A stretch of DNA of 64,000 bases from Liolophura sinensis (GCF_032854445.1 NC_088307.1:12088001-12152000), one strand, 5' to 3'; shown: positions 23,001-32,900, counted from the stretch's first letter. The notes: generated by a model not told the origin, from the sequence alone. Numbers and translations: made by a program.

Positions 23001-24068
23001 ATTCCAAGGCCTTTCAGGAAAAAGAGGATTCAGTTGAACAGAAACGCATACCACATTCTATGTGAAATGAAAAACGACAATGGGAATGAATGTAGTATTC
23101 AGCCCGAAATGAACGGAAACGAAAATACCAAGGCCTTTCAGGAAAAGGAGGATTCAGTAGAACAGAACGAATACCACATTCTGTGTGATCCAAAAAACGC
23201 TAATGGGAATGAATGTAGTATTCAGCCCGAAATGAACGGAAACGAAAATACCAAGGCCTTTCAGGAAAAAGAGGATTCCGTAGAACAGAACGAATACCAC
23301 ATTCTGTGTGATCCAAAAAACGCCAATGGGGATGAATGTAGTATTCAGCCCGGTAGCGAAAATCCAAAAGGCTTTCAGCAGAATGTGAATTCAGCAAAAC
23401 AGAATGAGTACCAAGTTCTGTGTGATCTAAAAGCCACCAATGAAAGCAAAATTCAGCCCGAACAGAACCAGTACCAAGTTCTGTTTGATCTGAAAACCAC
23501 TGATGAGAGTGAAAGAAGAACTCAGCCAGGAAGCCAAAGCCCCAACGTCTTTCAGGAGAATGTGGATTCAACGCAACAGAACGAGTACCATATTCTGTGT
23601 GATCTGAAAACCAACAATGATAATGAAAGCAGTATTCAGCTCGAGATCACAGCAAGCGAAAATCCCGAAGTATTTCAGCCAGAAGAGAATGACTCACCAC
23701 AGCAGAACGTCTACCATATTCTGTGTGATCTGAAACCCGCCACTGAGGGTGAAAACAGTGTTCGGCCCGGGATGACCGGAAACAAAAATCCCGAAATCTT
23801 TCAGCCAAATGTGCACGAATCAACAGAGCAGAACGTATACCATATTCTCTATGATGTGAAACCCGCCACTCAGAGTGAAAGTAGTGTTCAGCCAGAGATG
23901 ACCGGAAGCGAAAATCCCCAGACCTTCCAGCAAAACATCGATTCCACATCTGTACTCATCACTGACGCTTCGCCAATAGGTCATCATTCGCCACCAGGTG
24001 TTGTTCCCGAGGGTAGATTTGGGCGAGAAGAGGGCGAGTATGACGAACTTAACCTGCCGAGGGTGTAA
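12964..24068 (+). CDS. Receptor B: EGF-like type I receptor with nine YxxL tail repeats
   Basis: Exons: 12964-13042 (signal peptide), 18225-18356 and 18754-18882 (EGF-like), 20651-20725 (Thr/Ser stalk), 21291-21381 (transmembrane), 22612-24068 (tail). Junction phases are 1,1,1,1,2. The coding length is 1963 nt, one over a multiple of three, because of an extra A near 23042. Without it the protein would be 653 residues. The ectodomain is only about 140 residues and the tail about 485, so the protein is built mainly for signalling or scaffolding. The tail has YSNV, YEEV, nine YxxL modules and the terminal GEYDELNLPRV shared with receptor A. The ligand and partners are unknown. SH2-domain docking is inferred from YxxL, but the roughly 40-residue spacing is far longer than in a classical ITAM. 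Confidence 0.75.
13220..13362 (-). mobile_element. SINE family 1, partial
   Basis: Tail-to-core half only: CAAGAATATTTCACTTATAT, GACGGCGGCCAGCATTATGG, then TCCGCAGATTGCTGGCAGAC. In the first intron of receptor B. Confidence 0.7.
13535..13850 (+). mobile_element. SINE family 2 copy
   Basis: A diverged tRNA-like head (CGCTTCAGGAGACGGGTAGA then TCCAGGGTCAATC), followed by GGGGATAGTGCAAGGACTGG, GGCTCGGGTGGGTCGGCTTA and GTAAGTCGTCTCAGTGAAAC. Related copies are at 38690, 52978 and 59650. Confidence 0.7.
13815..13990. repeat. Local duplication with CACT-rich runs
   Basis: GTTAGGTACCAAATTAAGTC to AACTATATTGACTAATGC occurs twice in tandem, each containing CACTCACTCACT. It is the 3' tail of a family 2 SINE, duplicated. 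Confidence 0.7.
14026..14056. repeat. (TA)n microsatellite
   Basis: A pure run of TA of about 30 bases. Confidence 0.9.
14393..14877 (-). mobile_element. SINE family 1 interrupted by about 230 bp
   Basis: The first half (14393 to about 14537) ends in CCTTCCCACGTA. The second half resumes at about 14767 with GAGGAAGG and runs to the reversed tRNA head at 14877. The intervening 230 bases are not from the family and I do not recognise them. Confidence 0.7.
14880..18220. other. Long first intron of receptor B
   Basis: Unique-looking sequence. The frames at 15634-15942 and 16807-17124 have no recognisable domain and no convincing splice context. Confidence 0.45.
18225..18356 (+). CDS. Receptor B, EGF-like exon 1
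   Basis: Acceptor TTTTCAG and donor GGTGAGT, 132 nt, phase 1 at both ends. It encodes CNRPRCG, a basic linker, CMC, then GRCVFYCVG. The module is unusually rich in Lys/Arg for an EGF-like fold and lacks the cysteine that stands at the KC position in receptor A (HRAKRKG instead). It may be a degenerate EGF or follistatin-N-like fold. Confidence 0.7.
18754..18882 (+). CDS. Receptor B, EGF-like exon 2
   Basis: 129 nt, phase 1 at both ends, donor AGGTAAGT. The module is CSSNDRTCPVNTTC, KYLCKCLAG, TGQCLG: six cysteines in EGF order with one N-glycosylation sequon. It is the paralogue of exon 5021-5146. The acceptor is TTGAAG with a modest pyrimidine tract; it is the only one that gives the right phase and preserves the first cysteine. 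Confidence 0.75.
19493..19710 (+). mobile_element. SINE family 1, plus-strand copy
   Basis: The head GGTTAGCGCGCCAGCGCGG runs through the core to CAATCAAATAAATAAATAC; internal deletion around the Pro-box region. Confidence 0.7.
19770..19970 (+). mobile_element. SINE family 1, headless copy
   Basis: It starts at ATGCGGTCGCTGTGAGTTGA and runs to ACACCAATGAAATAAATAAA; the first 60 bases of the head are missing. Confidence 0.7.
20090..20240 (+). pseudogene. Degenerate duplicate of the receptor B stalk exon
   Basis: The stretch CACACCCGGTGTATCATCAA followed by CTGTAGC... and then AACGTAAGC...ATTCAATGGTCGTAAA repeats exon 20651-20725 and its donor flank about 500 bases upstream. The copy lacks the middle Thr codons, has a purine run where the pyrimidine tract should be, and has no clear acceptor. 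It is read as a dead exon from a local tandem duplication. A SINE at 20265-20512 now separates the copies. Confidence 0.6.
20265..20512 (+). mobile_element. SINE family 1 between the two stalk-exon copies
   Basis: The head CTTCCGTGGCCTTGTGGTTA through the core to AATCAAATCAAATC. It sits between the dead stalk exon (20090-20240) and the live one (20651). Confidence 0.7.
20651..20725 (+). CDS. Receptor B, Thr/Ser-rich stalk exon
   Basis: Acceptor TTTTTACAG and donor CGTAAGC, 75 nt, phase 1 at both ends. It encodes ETTTPGVSSTVTDSTTSTTV and a few more residues, a mucin-like stalk expected to be O-glycosylated and to hold the EGF-like modules away from the membrane. Receptor A has no equivalent exon that I could find; its transmembrane exon starts with an acidic DDDD instead. 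Confidence 0.7.
20995..21135 (+). mobile_element. SINE family 1, 3' half
   Basis: TCGATGGTCGTGGGTTTCCG through GGCGTAAAATACCAATCAAA to AAATA; diverged. Confidence 0.6.
21291..21381 (+). CDS. Receptor B, transmembrane exon
   Basis: Acceptor CTCTTCAG and donor GGTAAGT, 91 nt, phase 1 in and phase 2 out. It encodes a single helix, LTAGLVVGLGGAILLAVIVL and VVVV, followed at the junction by the basic RKCKRK stop-transfer sequence. The G-x-x-x-G spacing in LVVGLGGA could support helix packing. This is the intact counterpart of the interrupted exon at 6757-6853. Confidence 0.8.
21749..21890 (+). mobile_element. SINE family 1, 3' half
   Basis: GCTGGCTTCCTGTCCTGCC, GTCGTATAAGTAAAATATTC and an AAATAAATAAATA tail that runs directly into a 20-bp minisatellite. 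Confidence 0.65.
21890..22010. repeat. Minisatellite, about 20-bp unit
   Basis: About five copies of CCAACCGACCAGCATATTGA. Looser CCGACC and CCAACC variants continue to about 22235. It lies in the intron before the receptor B tail exon. Confidence 0.75.
22612..24068 (+). CDS. Receptor B, cytoplasmic tail with nine YxxL repeats (1-bp frameshift near 23042)
   Basis: The exon begins RKCKRKSGDGTGKT, which aligns with RRKRNRGDNSGKTS of receptor A. It then gives AAYSNVSV, DAYEEVDL and nine modules of the type N-x-Y-H-x-L-C-D-x-K ... S-I-Q-P-E-M-x-G ... F-Q ... EQ, the tyrosines reading YHTL, YHIL three times, YQVL twice and YHIL three times. Most units are about 41 residues; the fifth is short. 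A conserved end follows: GEYDELNLPRV and stop. The frame changes once, between units 1 and 2, where CAGAAACG replaces the CAGAACG seen in the next units; all downstream units are open. The shift could be a homopolymer sequencing error or a real truncation just after the first module. Confidence 0.75.
22915..23955 (+). repeat. Coding tandem repeat, nine units of about 123 bp
   Basis: The DNA itself is repetitive: AACGAATACCACATTCTGTG and close variants recur about every 123 bp. Units 1 to 4 are nearly identical, while units 5 to 9 have diverged at DNA and protein level, so the 5' part of the array appears to be the most recent expansion. Confidence 0.85.
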
Positions 24069-24228
24069 AGGAAAGTGAAACTGTTTTTTTCAGGTTGTAT
24101 TTTGTGTTCAGTTCTACGCTCACTCTGATACTTTCATGGAAACTTCTAATAGTGAACTGAACAACCGAAGTGACAGATTGTGAGCTTTAAAACTGGCTAT
24201 GTGTTTATGCTAACAGCCTTGTCATTTT

Positions 24229-24234
24229 AATAAA
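24229..24234 (+). promoter_or_regulatory. Polyadenylation signal AATAAA of receptor B
   Basis: AATAAA lies about 160 bases after the receptor B stop codon, in an otherwise unremarkable 3' flank. Confidence 0.55.
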
Positions 24235-24736
24235 ATCTACGAGAGAGTGTTGTAAAGACCCGATGAGGATAATGTCTAAAGCAGTTTTCTATATTGCACG
24301 CTTCCCTGCATGTACGATGTATACATATCTACCTATAGTCGCATAAGCAAAAGCGAGTACTAACATAGACGATTTATTTCTACGTCACAAAACATGTTTG
24401 CTTAAAACTTTTCCATCAAGACTTTGCTATCAAGCGCCATCATTAAAAGTTTCATACCTGTTGCCAAATATACCAGCCATTAATTATAAATTACAATCAT
24501 ATTGTTGAATATTGATGACACTGTAAGCTTGGGTAACGCAAGTGTACATCTACTTCCGCTGAACTCTGAGTAATGGGCCGCATAAATATGGATTAGTTTT
24601 AATGTTACTGCTGCTGTGTTTATATACTAAAAGCGTGATTGAGTAATTGTATACCTTTTCTTTATAACAAGATATTCTGTATAATACAAATGTTATTTGC
24701 AAAACCTTTAAACGTCTTATTGTTCAGCGTCATTGA

Positions 24737-25003
24737 TTTTTTTTTTTTTTTTGATTGGTGTTTTACGCCGTACTCAAGAATATTTCACTTCTACGACGGC
24801 GGCCAGCATTATGGTGGGTGGAAACCGGGCACAGCCCGGGGGAAACTCACGACCATCCGCAGGTTGCTGGCAGACCTTCCCACTTACGGCTGGAGAGGAA
24901 GCCAGCATGAGCTGGACTTGAACTCACAGCGACCGCATTGGTGAGAGGCTCCTGGGTCATTACGCTGCGCTAGCGCGCTAACCGACTGAGCCACGGAGGC
25001 CCC
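24737..25003 (-). mobile_element. SINE family 1, full length with exact TSD
   Basis: Complete, low divergence, flanked by CAGCGTCATTGA at 24725-24736 and 25004-25015, an exact 12-bp target-site duplication. It shows recent retroposition. Confidence 0.9.
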
Positions 25004-25139
25004 CAGCGTCATTGAAGGGATCCTTATAATATTTGATGTAAAATTAAAGCAACAAGTTGCATTAAGTTTGAAAAAGGACATTAAAGTTTTCGAATATAGT
25101 TTCGAAGTTTCAATGTCATCCACGCTCACGAAATATGAG

Positions 25140-25300
25140 GCACATGCTCTCCGCCGCACGTGAGTGGGGAGGTCTGCAGCAACCTGCGGTTGGTTGTGGA
25201 ACTACTCCAGCCTCTGTCCGGTGTCCTTCCACCATAATGCAAGCCGCCGTTGTATAGGTGAAATATTCTTGAGTACGGCGAAAACACATCTAATAAATGA
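25140..25300 (+). mobile_element. SINE family 1, 3' half
   Basis: GGAGGTCTGCAGCAACCTGC to ATTCTTGAGTACGGCG and TAATAAATGA. Confidence 0.65.
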
Positions 25301-25859
25301 GGCAAATATATCAAGTCACCAGTTACAGCACAAAAGCTCAGACAAGGCTTCGACATATTATAACATTCACATTTCAACTTCGCTCACCTTGGATTCAATC
25401 CTACACGGATCGTCATCAAAGTCTGATATGTTAAGGTATTATCGAGGGTCCAGTTTTTGACGTAAATTATACGTGTGCATGTCGGTGATTTCGCGAGGAG
25501 ACTGAAGTTCATACACTGAAATACAACGATCATAAGAACAGTTAACAACATATGTACGCAAACACTTCACGTTTACACTATATACTGCCAGTAATTAATA
25601 CTGCAACCTGTACTGCTATCAAAAATTCTCTAGGCCTAAAATGTAAAGATAATTGTCAGTGAGGGAATTATTGGAAGAAACCCGAAACTAGTTGATGCGA
25701 AATAAATAAATATACTAATTTCATTCAGTTTTATTCCTCTTGAGGGAGTGCTGAAATAAAATGTGATGACAAGTCGTAAATCCTGGGCAATCTACATGTA
25801 GACCTAGGCCTACAACTACAGGCCTATTTGTAGTCCTATATGCAACTACAAAAGAAAGT

Positions 25860-26136
25860 TTTATTTATTTATTTATTTATTTATTCATTTATTTATTTGA
25901 TTGGTGTTTTACGTCGCACTCAAGAATATTTCACTCATGCGACGGCGGCCAGCCACATGGCTGGAAACCGGGCAGAGCCCTGGGGAAACCCACGATTAAG
26001 CGCAGGTTGGTGCCAGACCTTCACACGTACGACCGGAGAGGAAGCCAACATGAGCTGGAATTGAACTCACAGCAACCACATCGGCGAGAGGCTTCAGGGT
26101 CATTAGGCTGCAAAACAAGTGAGCTACGGAGTCCCC
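25860..26136 (-). mobile_element. SINE family 1, nearly full length
   Basis: A long TTTATTTATTTATT tail (reverse of the AAAT repeat), the core, and an altered reversed head ending GAGCTACGGAGTCCCC. Confidence 0.8.
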
Positions 26137-26387
26137 TCAAAGGAATGACTCTCTGCACATGTAGGCCTATGTATACACGTAGGTACTTGTACTTGAAAAA
26201 ATAAATGTGTGCTACGCTCAGAAAATTCATCTGCTAATTTTAACAGAAATTCTGTTGTCGAGGTGATGCTAAAATGTATTCTGTTATAATTATGCAATAC
26301 TCTGTCATACTTAACACCATATTCTGTTCGCCTAACAGAGCTTTTATGTTGAATTAATAGACAAGTGTGTTGTATTTAACACTATCT

Positions 26388-26488
26388 CTCTGCCCAGTTT
26401 CCACCCACTATAATGTTGGCTGACGTCGTATGAGTGAAATATTCTTGAACACGGCGTAAAACATCAATGAAATAAATAAATAAAATAA
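26388..26488 (+). mobile_element. SINE family 1, 3' end
   Basis: CCCAGTTTCCACCCACTATA to CGGCGTAAAACATCAATGAA and AAATAAATAAA. Confidence 0.65.
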
Positions 26489-26489
26489 C

Positions 26490-28330
26490 ATGATCACACT
26501 ACAACCTCGATATCTCCACTCCCGAGCTACCGTTGTCATAATCAACTACTGAAATTATGGTTTTTGCCTTCAAGTAACCAATCAAAACAAAGCTTTCAAA
26601 GTGGCGAGTATTATTTTGACCTAAATTATGCCACCAAGACCTTATAGCAATGCTTATTGGTCAACGGCATAAAAGGTTAATCAATGAAAATCCCGTTTAC
26701 AAATTGGAACTATTTTTTATGCAAAATAGCAGGCTTGGGCCTTTTCATGTGCTGTATTCGTTATTTAGCAGCGAGTCCAACTTCATCGCGTAAAAATTAA
26801 ACCTTGTTTGACTGTTTTACCTACCGATTTCGAGAACTGAAATTGTGGATTTTGAAAAGAAAATTCGGAACTTTAAGAAGATAATAGGTGGTCATAGTGA
26901 ATGAATGGTGGATGTTTTCACAGACACAGGTCTGAGTTCACTGACAAACTTTGGTCAGTCACTTATTTATTGTCCACATGCTTTTAAGTGCGATAATGTT
27001 GGTATGAGATATCCGACGAAGCGCGCAAAAGTCATTTCCTTGGCCAGCAGAAAACGATATCAGTCTCGTGAAATGTTTATCATAAACCGTGAATGCCATA
27101 AATGAAATGTGCTGACAGATTTTTATTTTGCTGTGCTTAAGACAACAGCCTTTTGCATGTAAATATGGTAAAAAATCCAATTTCACTTTAACTGAAATAC
27201 TCCAAAATCTGGGCCTTTATTCAATTCTTAAATACATGGTTAATTTATACAGAAATATATTCAATCAAAAAGCGCCGATTAATCTTTTAAACTATAATAG
27301 AAAAAAGGTAGTCAAATCCAGCATACATTCTAAAAAGTATTATACTTTATTATTTTATTGAGATTTCACCAAATAACGTGTCGAACAAAATGGCAATACT
27401 GCACAGTTGGCTGCTGTGAATCGAGACAGCCATCTTGAGAATTTTATCCAATCAAACATATGGCTATCAGATTGCGCGACCTATGCTGTGACGTACCCTA
27501 TACCCATTCACTCCATGTAGTGATATATGATAGCACAGAACTACTGCTTAATAGGCCTACATCATGTTGAGATCGTTTACGACGGGCCATTTCACTCAGA
27601 GTTGTGGGACACGTCTGTATCATTTACGGACCACCACAGACGTACAATCAGTTGATTTACAAGCCAGGTAGGTATATTTAAGGACGGTATCACACAGTAT
27701 GTCACACAGTTGCTCGCCGTCTCGGCCCAAACAGCATTCTTCTCCCCAACAGACTGTAAACCTAATTAATCACGCTATTCAAATTATACAAATACATTTT
27801 TTGTCGTTAATTTCGTGTTTAATAAGCAGTTTCTATATAACACATAGTGAAAAAGTCAGTGACAAATTCAAAGGCATCTCACCGCGCAACGCCTAAAATT
27901 AATTAAATTCTATAATATAATTTTTTTCTCTGAATTTATTCTGAAAAAATATTTATTCCGTTTTAAGATACGTCAAATGGTTGTCTTTCAGTGGACATAA
28001 ACATATGTCAGGTGCTGTCTTTCACTTTATCGATGACAACAGAAGCTAAAGCCAATCTTAAGAGAAACTTCTAAATATATTGACTGAAATTCTGCCTTTT
28101 TCAAACATCCTGTTGATCACCGCATACCATAACTGTGTGAGAGACACACCTGGAATTGAAATCTACTCACCTCACAAAAATTTACTGGGTCCAGTTGTTC
28201 AAAAGCGTATTACATGTCGCAATTTATCGAGGTAAAGACCAAAGCTCAATTGGTTTTGTATTAGAACAAGACAGGTACTAACTGGTTAAGTCTAGCCTAA
28301 CTGATACACTTCTGGTCCTTGATCATCTTC
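26490..28330. other. Intergenic, nothing recognised
   Basis: AT-rich sequence downstream of receptor B, without a supported exon or repeat family. Confidence 0.4.
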
Positions 28331-28429
28331 GGAGATGTCATCACAGAACCATGGCATCCACCGAAGCGCCAACATCTGTACGTCCACATATGGGTCTGTG
28401 TCTATCTCAGGAATGAGGCTTTTCGTTGT

Positions 28430-28546
28430 CCGCAGCGAAAACGCACGACCATCTACAAGCTGCTGGACAACCTTCCCAAACAGGAAGATAGCATAAGCCG
28501 GACTGGCCGCGCTGGCGTGCTAACCACCTCGGCCACGGAGACCTTG
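28430..28546 (-). mobile_element. SINE family 1, head half
   Basis: Degenerate CGCACGACCATCTACAAGCT and CGTGCTAACCACCTCGGCCA, matching the reversed head. Confidence 0.5.
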
Positions 28547-28671
28547 CGTAAACTTCATTTCTTATGCATGTTAGATGTACTTACAGACTCTGCCTCTGAG
28601 TGACAGTATTATCGTCAATAAAGATTACACTGTCTAAACATAGCTCAGGTTCTAGTGCTGAAATTTGGCTT

Positions 28672-28770
28672 AGTCCACTGCGGGATTCGAACCAGCTTCC
28701 TCAGAGACAGGCACCAAATCGCCAGCAATATATGTTAACCGTCTAGACCACTCGACCAACAGGCCTTTCA
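28672..28770 (-). other. tRNA-like sequence with variable-arm spacing
   Basis: On the minus strand: GGCCTGTTGGTCGAGTGGTC, TAGACGG, then GGTTCGAATCCCGCAGTGG. Box A and box B are both good and the spacing fits a Ser/Leu-type tRNA. The ends do not form a clean acceptor stem. It adjoins a 36-bp minisatellite and is probably the head of another SINE. Confidence 0.4.
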
Positions 28771-28804
28771 CGAAAACATAGGGTTGTTGACCGGTAGACT
28801 TTAC

Positions 28805-29137
28805 AGCGAACATGTATTACCCCTCTGATGACCACAAATGACAACACATGCATTACCCCTCTGATGATCACAAATGACAACACATGCATTACCCCTCTGA
28901 TGATCACAAATGACAACACATGCATTACCCCTCTGATGATCACAAATGACAACACATGCAATACCCCTCTGATGATCACAAATGACAACACGTGCATTAC
29001 CCCTCTGATGATCACAAATGACAACACATGCATTACCCGTCTGATGATCACAAATGACAACACATGCATTACCCCTCTGATGATCACAAATGACAACACA
29101 TGCATTACCCCTCTGATGATCACAAATGACAACACTT
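28805..29137. repeat. Minisatellite, nine units of 36 bp, open on both strands
   Basis: The unit is ATGATCACAAATGACAACAC plus ATGCATTACCCCTCTG, very uniform. Because 36 is a multiple of three and the unit has no stop in one frame of each strand, it gives long frames in both directions (repeats of ITNDNTCITPLM on +, MHVLSFVIIRGV on -). No splice sites or other gene signals support translation. Confidence 0.9.
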
Positions 29138-29294
29138 CCTTTAGGTGAAAATATCAGGTACAGGTACAGATGTCATTTTTAGAAAGTGGATTAAGTTAAA
29201 GTATTATCATTAATAGGGATTACACTTTCTGAAATTAACACAGATTCCAGTGCTGACCTTCCATCTTCCGGAAGTCGCGTCAAGTCGCCTGAGT

Positions 29295-29440
29295 TAAAGG
29301 GCAAGGTCAATGATTTTTGATTTGGTTTCAGAAGTTTCTGGATTTTGTGTTATGAAGATAAGATCCGGGCACACTCAAATCAGATTTAAACACCGTCTCA
29401 TTTCTGAGCAGAAATCTCATGTAAGCAAACTTTGCCGTGA
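29295..29440 (+). repeat. Unclassified dispersed repeat, copy 1
   Basis: TTGGTTTCAGAAGTTTCTGG and GGGCACACTCAAATCAGATT recur at 62655-62740 and, reversed, at 36790-36850. Confidence 0.55.
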
Positions 29441-31600
29441 CAGTATCATTGCTTGTCTTAACCCTCCCTTTTTGCCATCATTCAAACCAGCACGTAAGAA
29501 TTACGACCCGGACTGACACGAGACGACAATTCGAATTATGACCAAGTCTAGTGCCCGGGGCGTAATAATTACGCGCATAAGTAGTGTACGGCGCAAGACA
29601 TTAGCATCCACGCAAAGAATATATTAAACGGATTAAACTACTATCGCTGTAGACTACTCAACATCCATCCTTTGAATTCGTAATACATTACCTCAATTTA
29701 CGCTAGCAACAGGAGAGATTGATGTGGATAGCAATGATGCGCAATGATATTTTCCAATACAACTATATCGGACTGGTTCCGACTGAATGACCTTTTCCCC
29801 AAGGCACCTTGAATTCACGGTAAAAGTACATAAAACTAGGCCGCGAATGACAGGCACATGTGTTTTCAAATACTACAAGGAAACATATTAAACATGGCTT
29901 TGTTCGTTACAATCAAACCCATAAATGTAACCAGAAATCAAAGATACATTTTTGAAAGTTTACTTTGAGAGAAGCACAGCACAAAACCTATATGTTTTTC
30001 AAGAAAGCAAACATTCTAAACAATCTAAAATTTAGTACCATGGGTCCATACTAATTTATCAAGGTGCTGAAACAATCTTAACGTTGGAACGTCTTATATG
30101 GGAGGCCAAAATTAAGTTCTATCCAAGCTTAGATCGGGTTATGTCATCTATGTGTATATGAGATTAATCTAACATAGGCAAGATTATCTATAATCGTAAT
30201 AGGTAACATACGGGTAGGCCCTGTGGCTAACAGCGTACGAGTGTTGTACATCTTCATTAAGGTATGCCAATATGCACATAATGTACACCTATTAGCACGG
30301 GAGACGTTGGTTATGTTTTACTTAGGTCCAGTTATATACCATGCCCATGCAGATTCATAATAACGGATATTTTCATGGTTATGGTTATGGGTGACTTTTT
30401 TGTATTTTTTTTTTTTTTTTTTGTTTTTTTTTTTTTTTTGCTTTTGAATGGTTTAGTCTAATTTGGTATACGTCACAATCAGAATTGTGGAGTCAGCCTA
30501 ATGGTTTTCATTTATACTTGTAAGTCGTGTATATTTTAAATATAAGACTGCCTTTGTGTATGGAAAATATATGAAATGGAAATAACAACTAAACTGATTT
30601 GTTCTGGCAAATTATTTTCATCGTCTAGATGTACCAGCTGTAGCACTGGACCAGTTTTATTTATACAGAAGTGTTAAGAACATGTACAAACAGATATTTC
30701 GTTGTATTTTTCGTCAAGGTGGGTATATTTAGTGTAGCTATAATGGATAATAGAATAGAGCTCGTCGCCATATAACTACAGCCATCATCATCATCATCAG
30801 TCTGCATAGAGATTCAGACATCTGCATTCTCCTCACGCCCTGGAATATCAACCATACTACACAGCAATGGCAGGAGATCTTTGGTGGGCTGTTTCATGTC
30901 AGCACTTAGTAGACGCCGCATGGTGCAGTGCAGTTTAGAACCATGGAGTACTACATATCGCTGAGCCGTGTCACATCTGCTCCATTCTGTTGTCGTGAGA
31001 TAAGTGTTTCATGTTAAATCATTATAAGAAAATATTCTAACTTGCTGTCACCCTGAAACACTGATTTGGTTTTAAACTGAATACTTTCCTAAAATTTAAA
31101 TGCTGTATACAGATTTAATTATGCTCCAACATGGTGACAGTTCCAACATGGTGACAGTGGTGGAGGTGTGAAAACATTCAGAATGCTAGGTTAAGCCTTC
31201 TGCGGTTTAAGAAATTTATTTAACAGTTTATATAAGGAGACAGTGCAGTAATGTACCATTATCTTATGTCAAACAACAACTTCGTCTGTGTATATAAGGC
31301 ATTTTATGTTTAAAGTCTTTTAATCTAACATTATGTACCTTCCATGTAGTCATTACTCGATTTAATAGCATTAAGGTGTGGGCAATCACATTTTACAATA
31401 CTTAGCACGTTTTATCAGCTTAACTCTTATAGAGAGTGTTGACATTCTGACACTTGCGTTTATATCACCTTGAACGGAAATGTTACCGCACTTAAATTAA
31501 AAATATGTACTCAACAGTGTAACAACGACAACATGATTTCTAATGAACAATAAAGTAGTACAGGTTGAACATCAGTAAAAAGTCTCTGCCAGACCTGCTT
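29440..31600. other. Intergenic, nothing recognised
   Basis: No supported exon. Only the poly-T tract and a short ATCATCATCATC run at 30784-30796. Confidence 0.4.
30400..30439. repeat. Poly-T tract
   Basis: Two T-runs separated by one G, with no recognisable element attached. Confidence 0.8.
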
Positions 31601-31609
31601 GCCGCCGGG

Positions 31610-31830
31610 ATAAAATTGCCCCTAGCGTATAAACCGTCTTTTGGTTGACCGAGCCGTTCACATGTGTCTGTGCAAGTGTAAATTCTTTACTTATCTAAAA
31701 CGATATGTTACCGGCAATACCCGAGTACACAGCCTTATTCACTGCGCACTAGGGCATACCCTAGTTGGCCAGCATTGTAGGCTACCGGTAAAGGTTTTAT
31801 TTCCACATGTCACTTCAGCTATGAGATGGC
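31610..31830 (+). repeat. Local direct repeat, first copy
   Basis: TATAAACCGTCTTTTGGTTG through GCATTGTAGGCTACCGGTAA matches 32155-32370 at high identity with small indels. No coding signal. Confidence 0.8.
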
Positions 31831-32149
31831 TGTTTGAACTAATCTGTTGTTATAGATGGCGAATGGAATGGAGATAGAATTTGTGAACTAGACTAGTAGA
31901 AAACCTTGAACTTGAGAACAACTTGAACCAGTTCGAATGAATATTTTAACATATCTGTAAGTTACAACCCCAATGCCTTCATGTTTATATGTAGGTGGAA
32001 TACTGTTTCTAGGAAGGTCACGTGTTTAGCCATATCGTCTGTTTTCTTGGTAGTGGAGGCCGCCGCTTAAAAATTCACCTTCAAGTGAATTACTTATCAT
32101 TCGTTTAGCCAGATTTGAAAGACTGTAATATCTGTAATTATGCCCGTTT

Positions 32150-32370
32150 TCTTTACGCCGGGTTAAAATTGTACCTAGCCTATAAACCGTCTTTTGGTTG
32201 ACCGAGCCGTTCACATGTGTCTGTGCGGGTGTAAATTTTTTGCTTATCTAGAACGATATTATGTTACCGGCAATACAGGAGAACACAGTCTTATTCACTT
32301 CGCACGGAATTCATTGAATAACAGGCCCTAGTTGGCTAGCATTGTAGGCTACCGGTAAGGGTTTTCCGCT
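32150..32370 (+). repeat. Local direct repeat, second copy
   Basis: Second copy of 31610-31830, about 540 bases downstream, with an inserted GGAATTCATTGAATAACA segment. Confidence 0.8.
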
Positions 32371-32629
32371 TGACTGCCTATTTACCTGTAGCAGGTGTAT
32401 ATTTAACATTTGCGAGATAAATTCAAGAACCTGCATGAAGAATACAATAAGACAAGGCCTATTCAATCTACCATGCCTCAAACATTATCGGTATATCATC
32501 TTGCATCTCTGGGCGTAATCCTTATATCTCGCGCCGTACACTACGCTCCGGGACGCTCTTTCTGGTCTAATTCTAACGTGCCTAGTCTGAGAGACTGCGG
32601 TAGAGTGGGGTTGTAGCAAACCCCATGTC

Positions 32630-32900
32630 CGGGTTAACAAGAAAAGCAGGGACCCAGTCACCGCAAAGTTTGTTTATATGAGATTTCCGCCTAGAAATGA
32701 GATGGTGTTTTTGATATAATTAACTAATTAGATTAATGAGATTAATTAACTAATTTATAAAACGGAAATGACGCACGCAGGCAGTGCAACAACAACACAA
32801 TACTAATGTCAGTATACACTGTCTGGCGATGAAGCAGAGGTCTGCTGTAGCTATATGCCAAAATATATACAGCCTACATCCATCATATCAAAGAAATTTC
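32630..32900. repeat. Unclassified dispersed repeat, copy 2 (mosaic)
   Basis: Reversed, 32650-32710 matches 29390-29440. Directly, ACGGAAATGACGCACGCAGG and the following 150 bases match the reverse of 36600-36770. Confidence 0.55.

Noticed and set aside
23200-23949. Minus-strand frames opposite the receptor B tail (123 and 100 codons)
   Set aside because: Shadow frames of the repetitive coding exon. The plus-strand frame has paralogue and splice support.
22915-23955. Calling the YxxL array an ITAM
   Set aside because: ITAMs need two YxxL/I motifs 6-12 residues apart. Here they are about 40 apart, so only single YxxL docking sites are claimed.
28672-28770. A functional tRNA gene
   Set aside because: Boxes A and B look good, but I could not fold a clean acceptor stem, and tRNA-headed SINEs are abundant here.
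28743-29148. Long open frames on both strands (130 and 106 codons)
   Set aside because: They are products of a 36-bp minisatellite with no stop in the unit. There is no splice or start context and no known domain.
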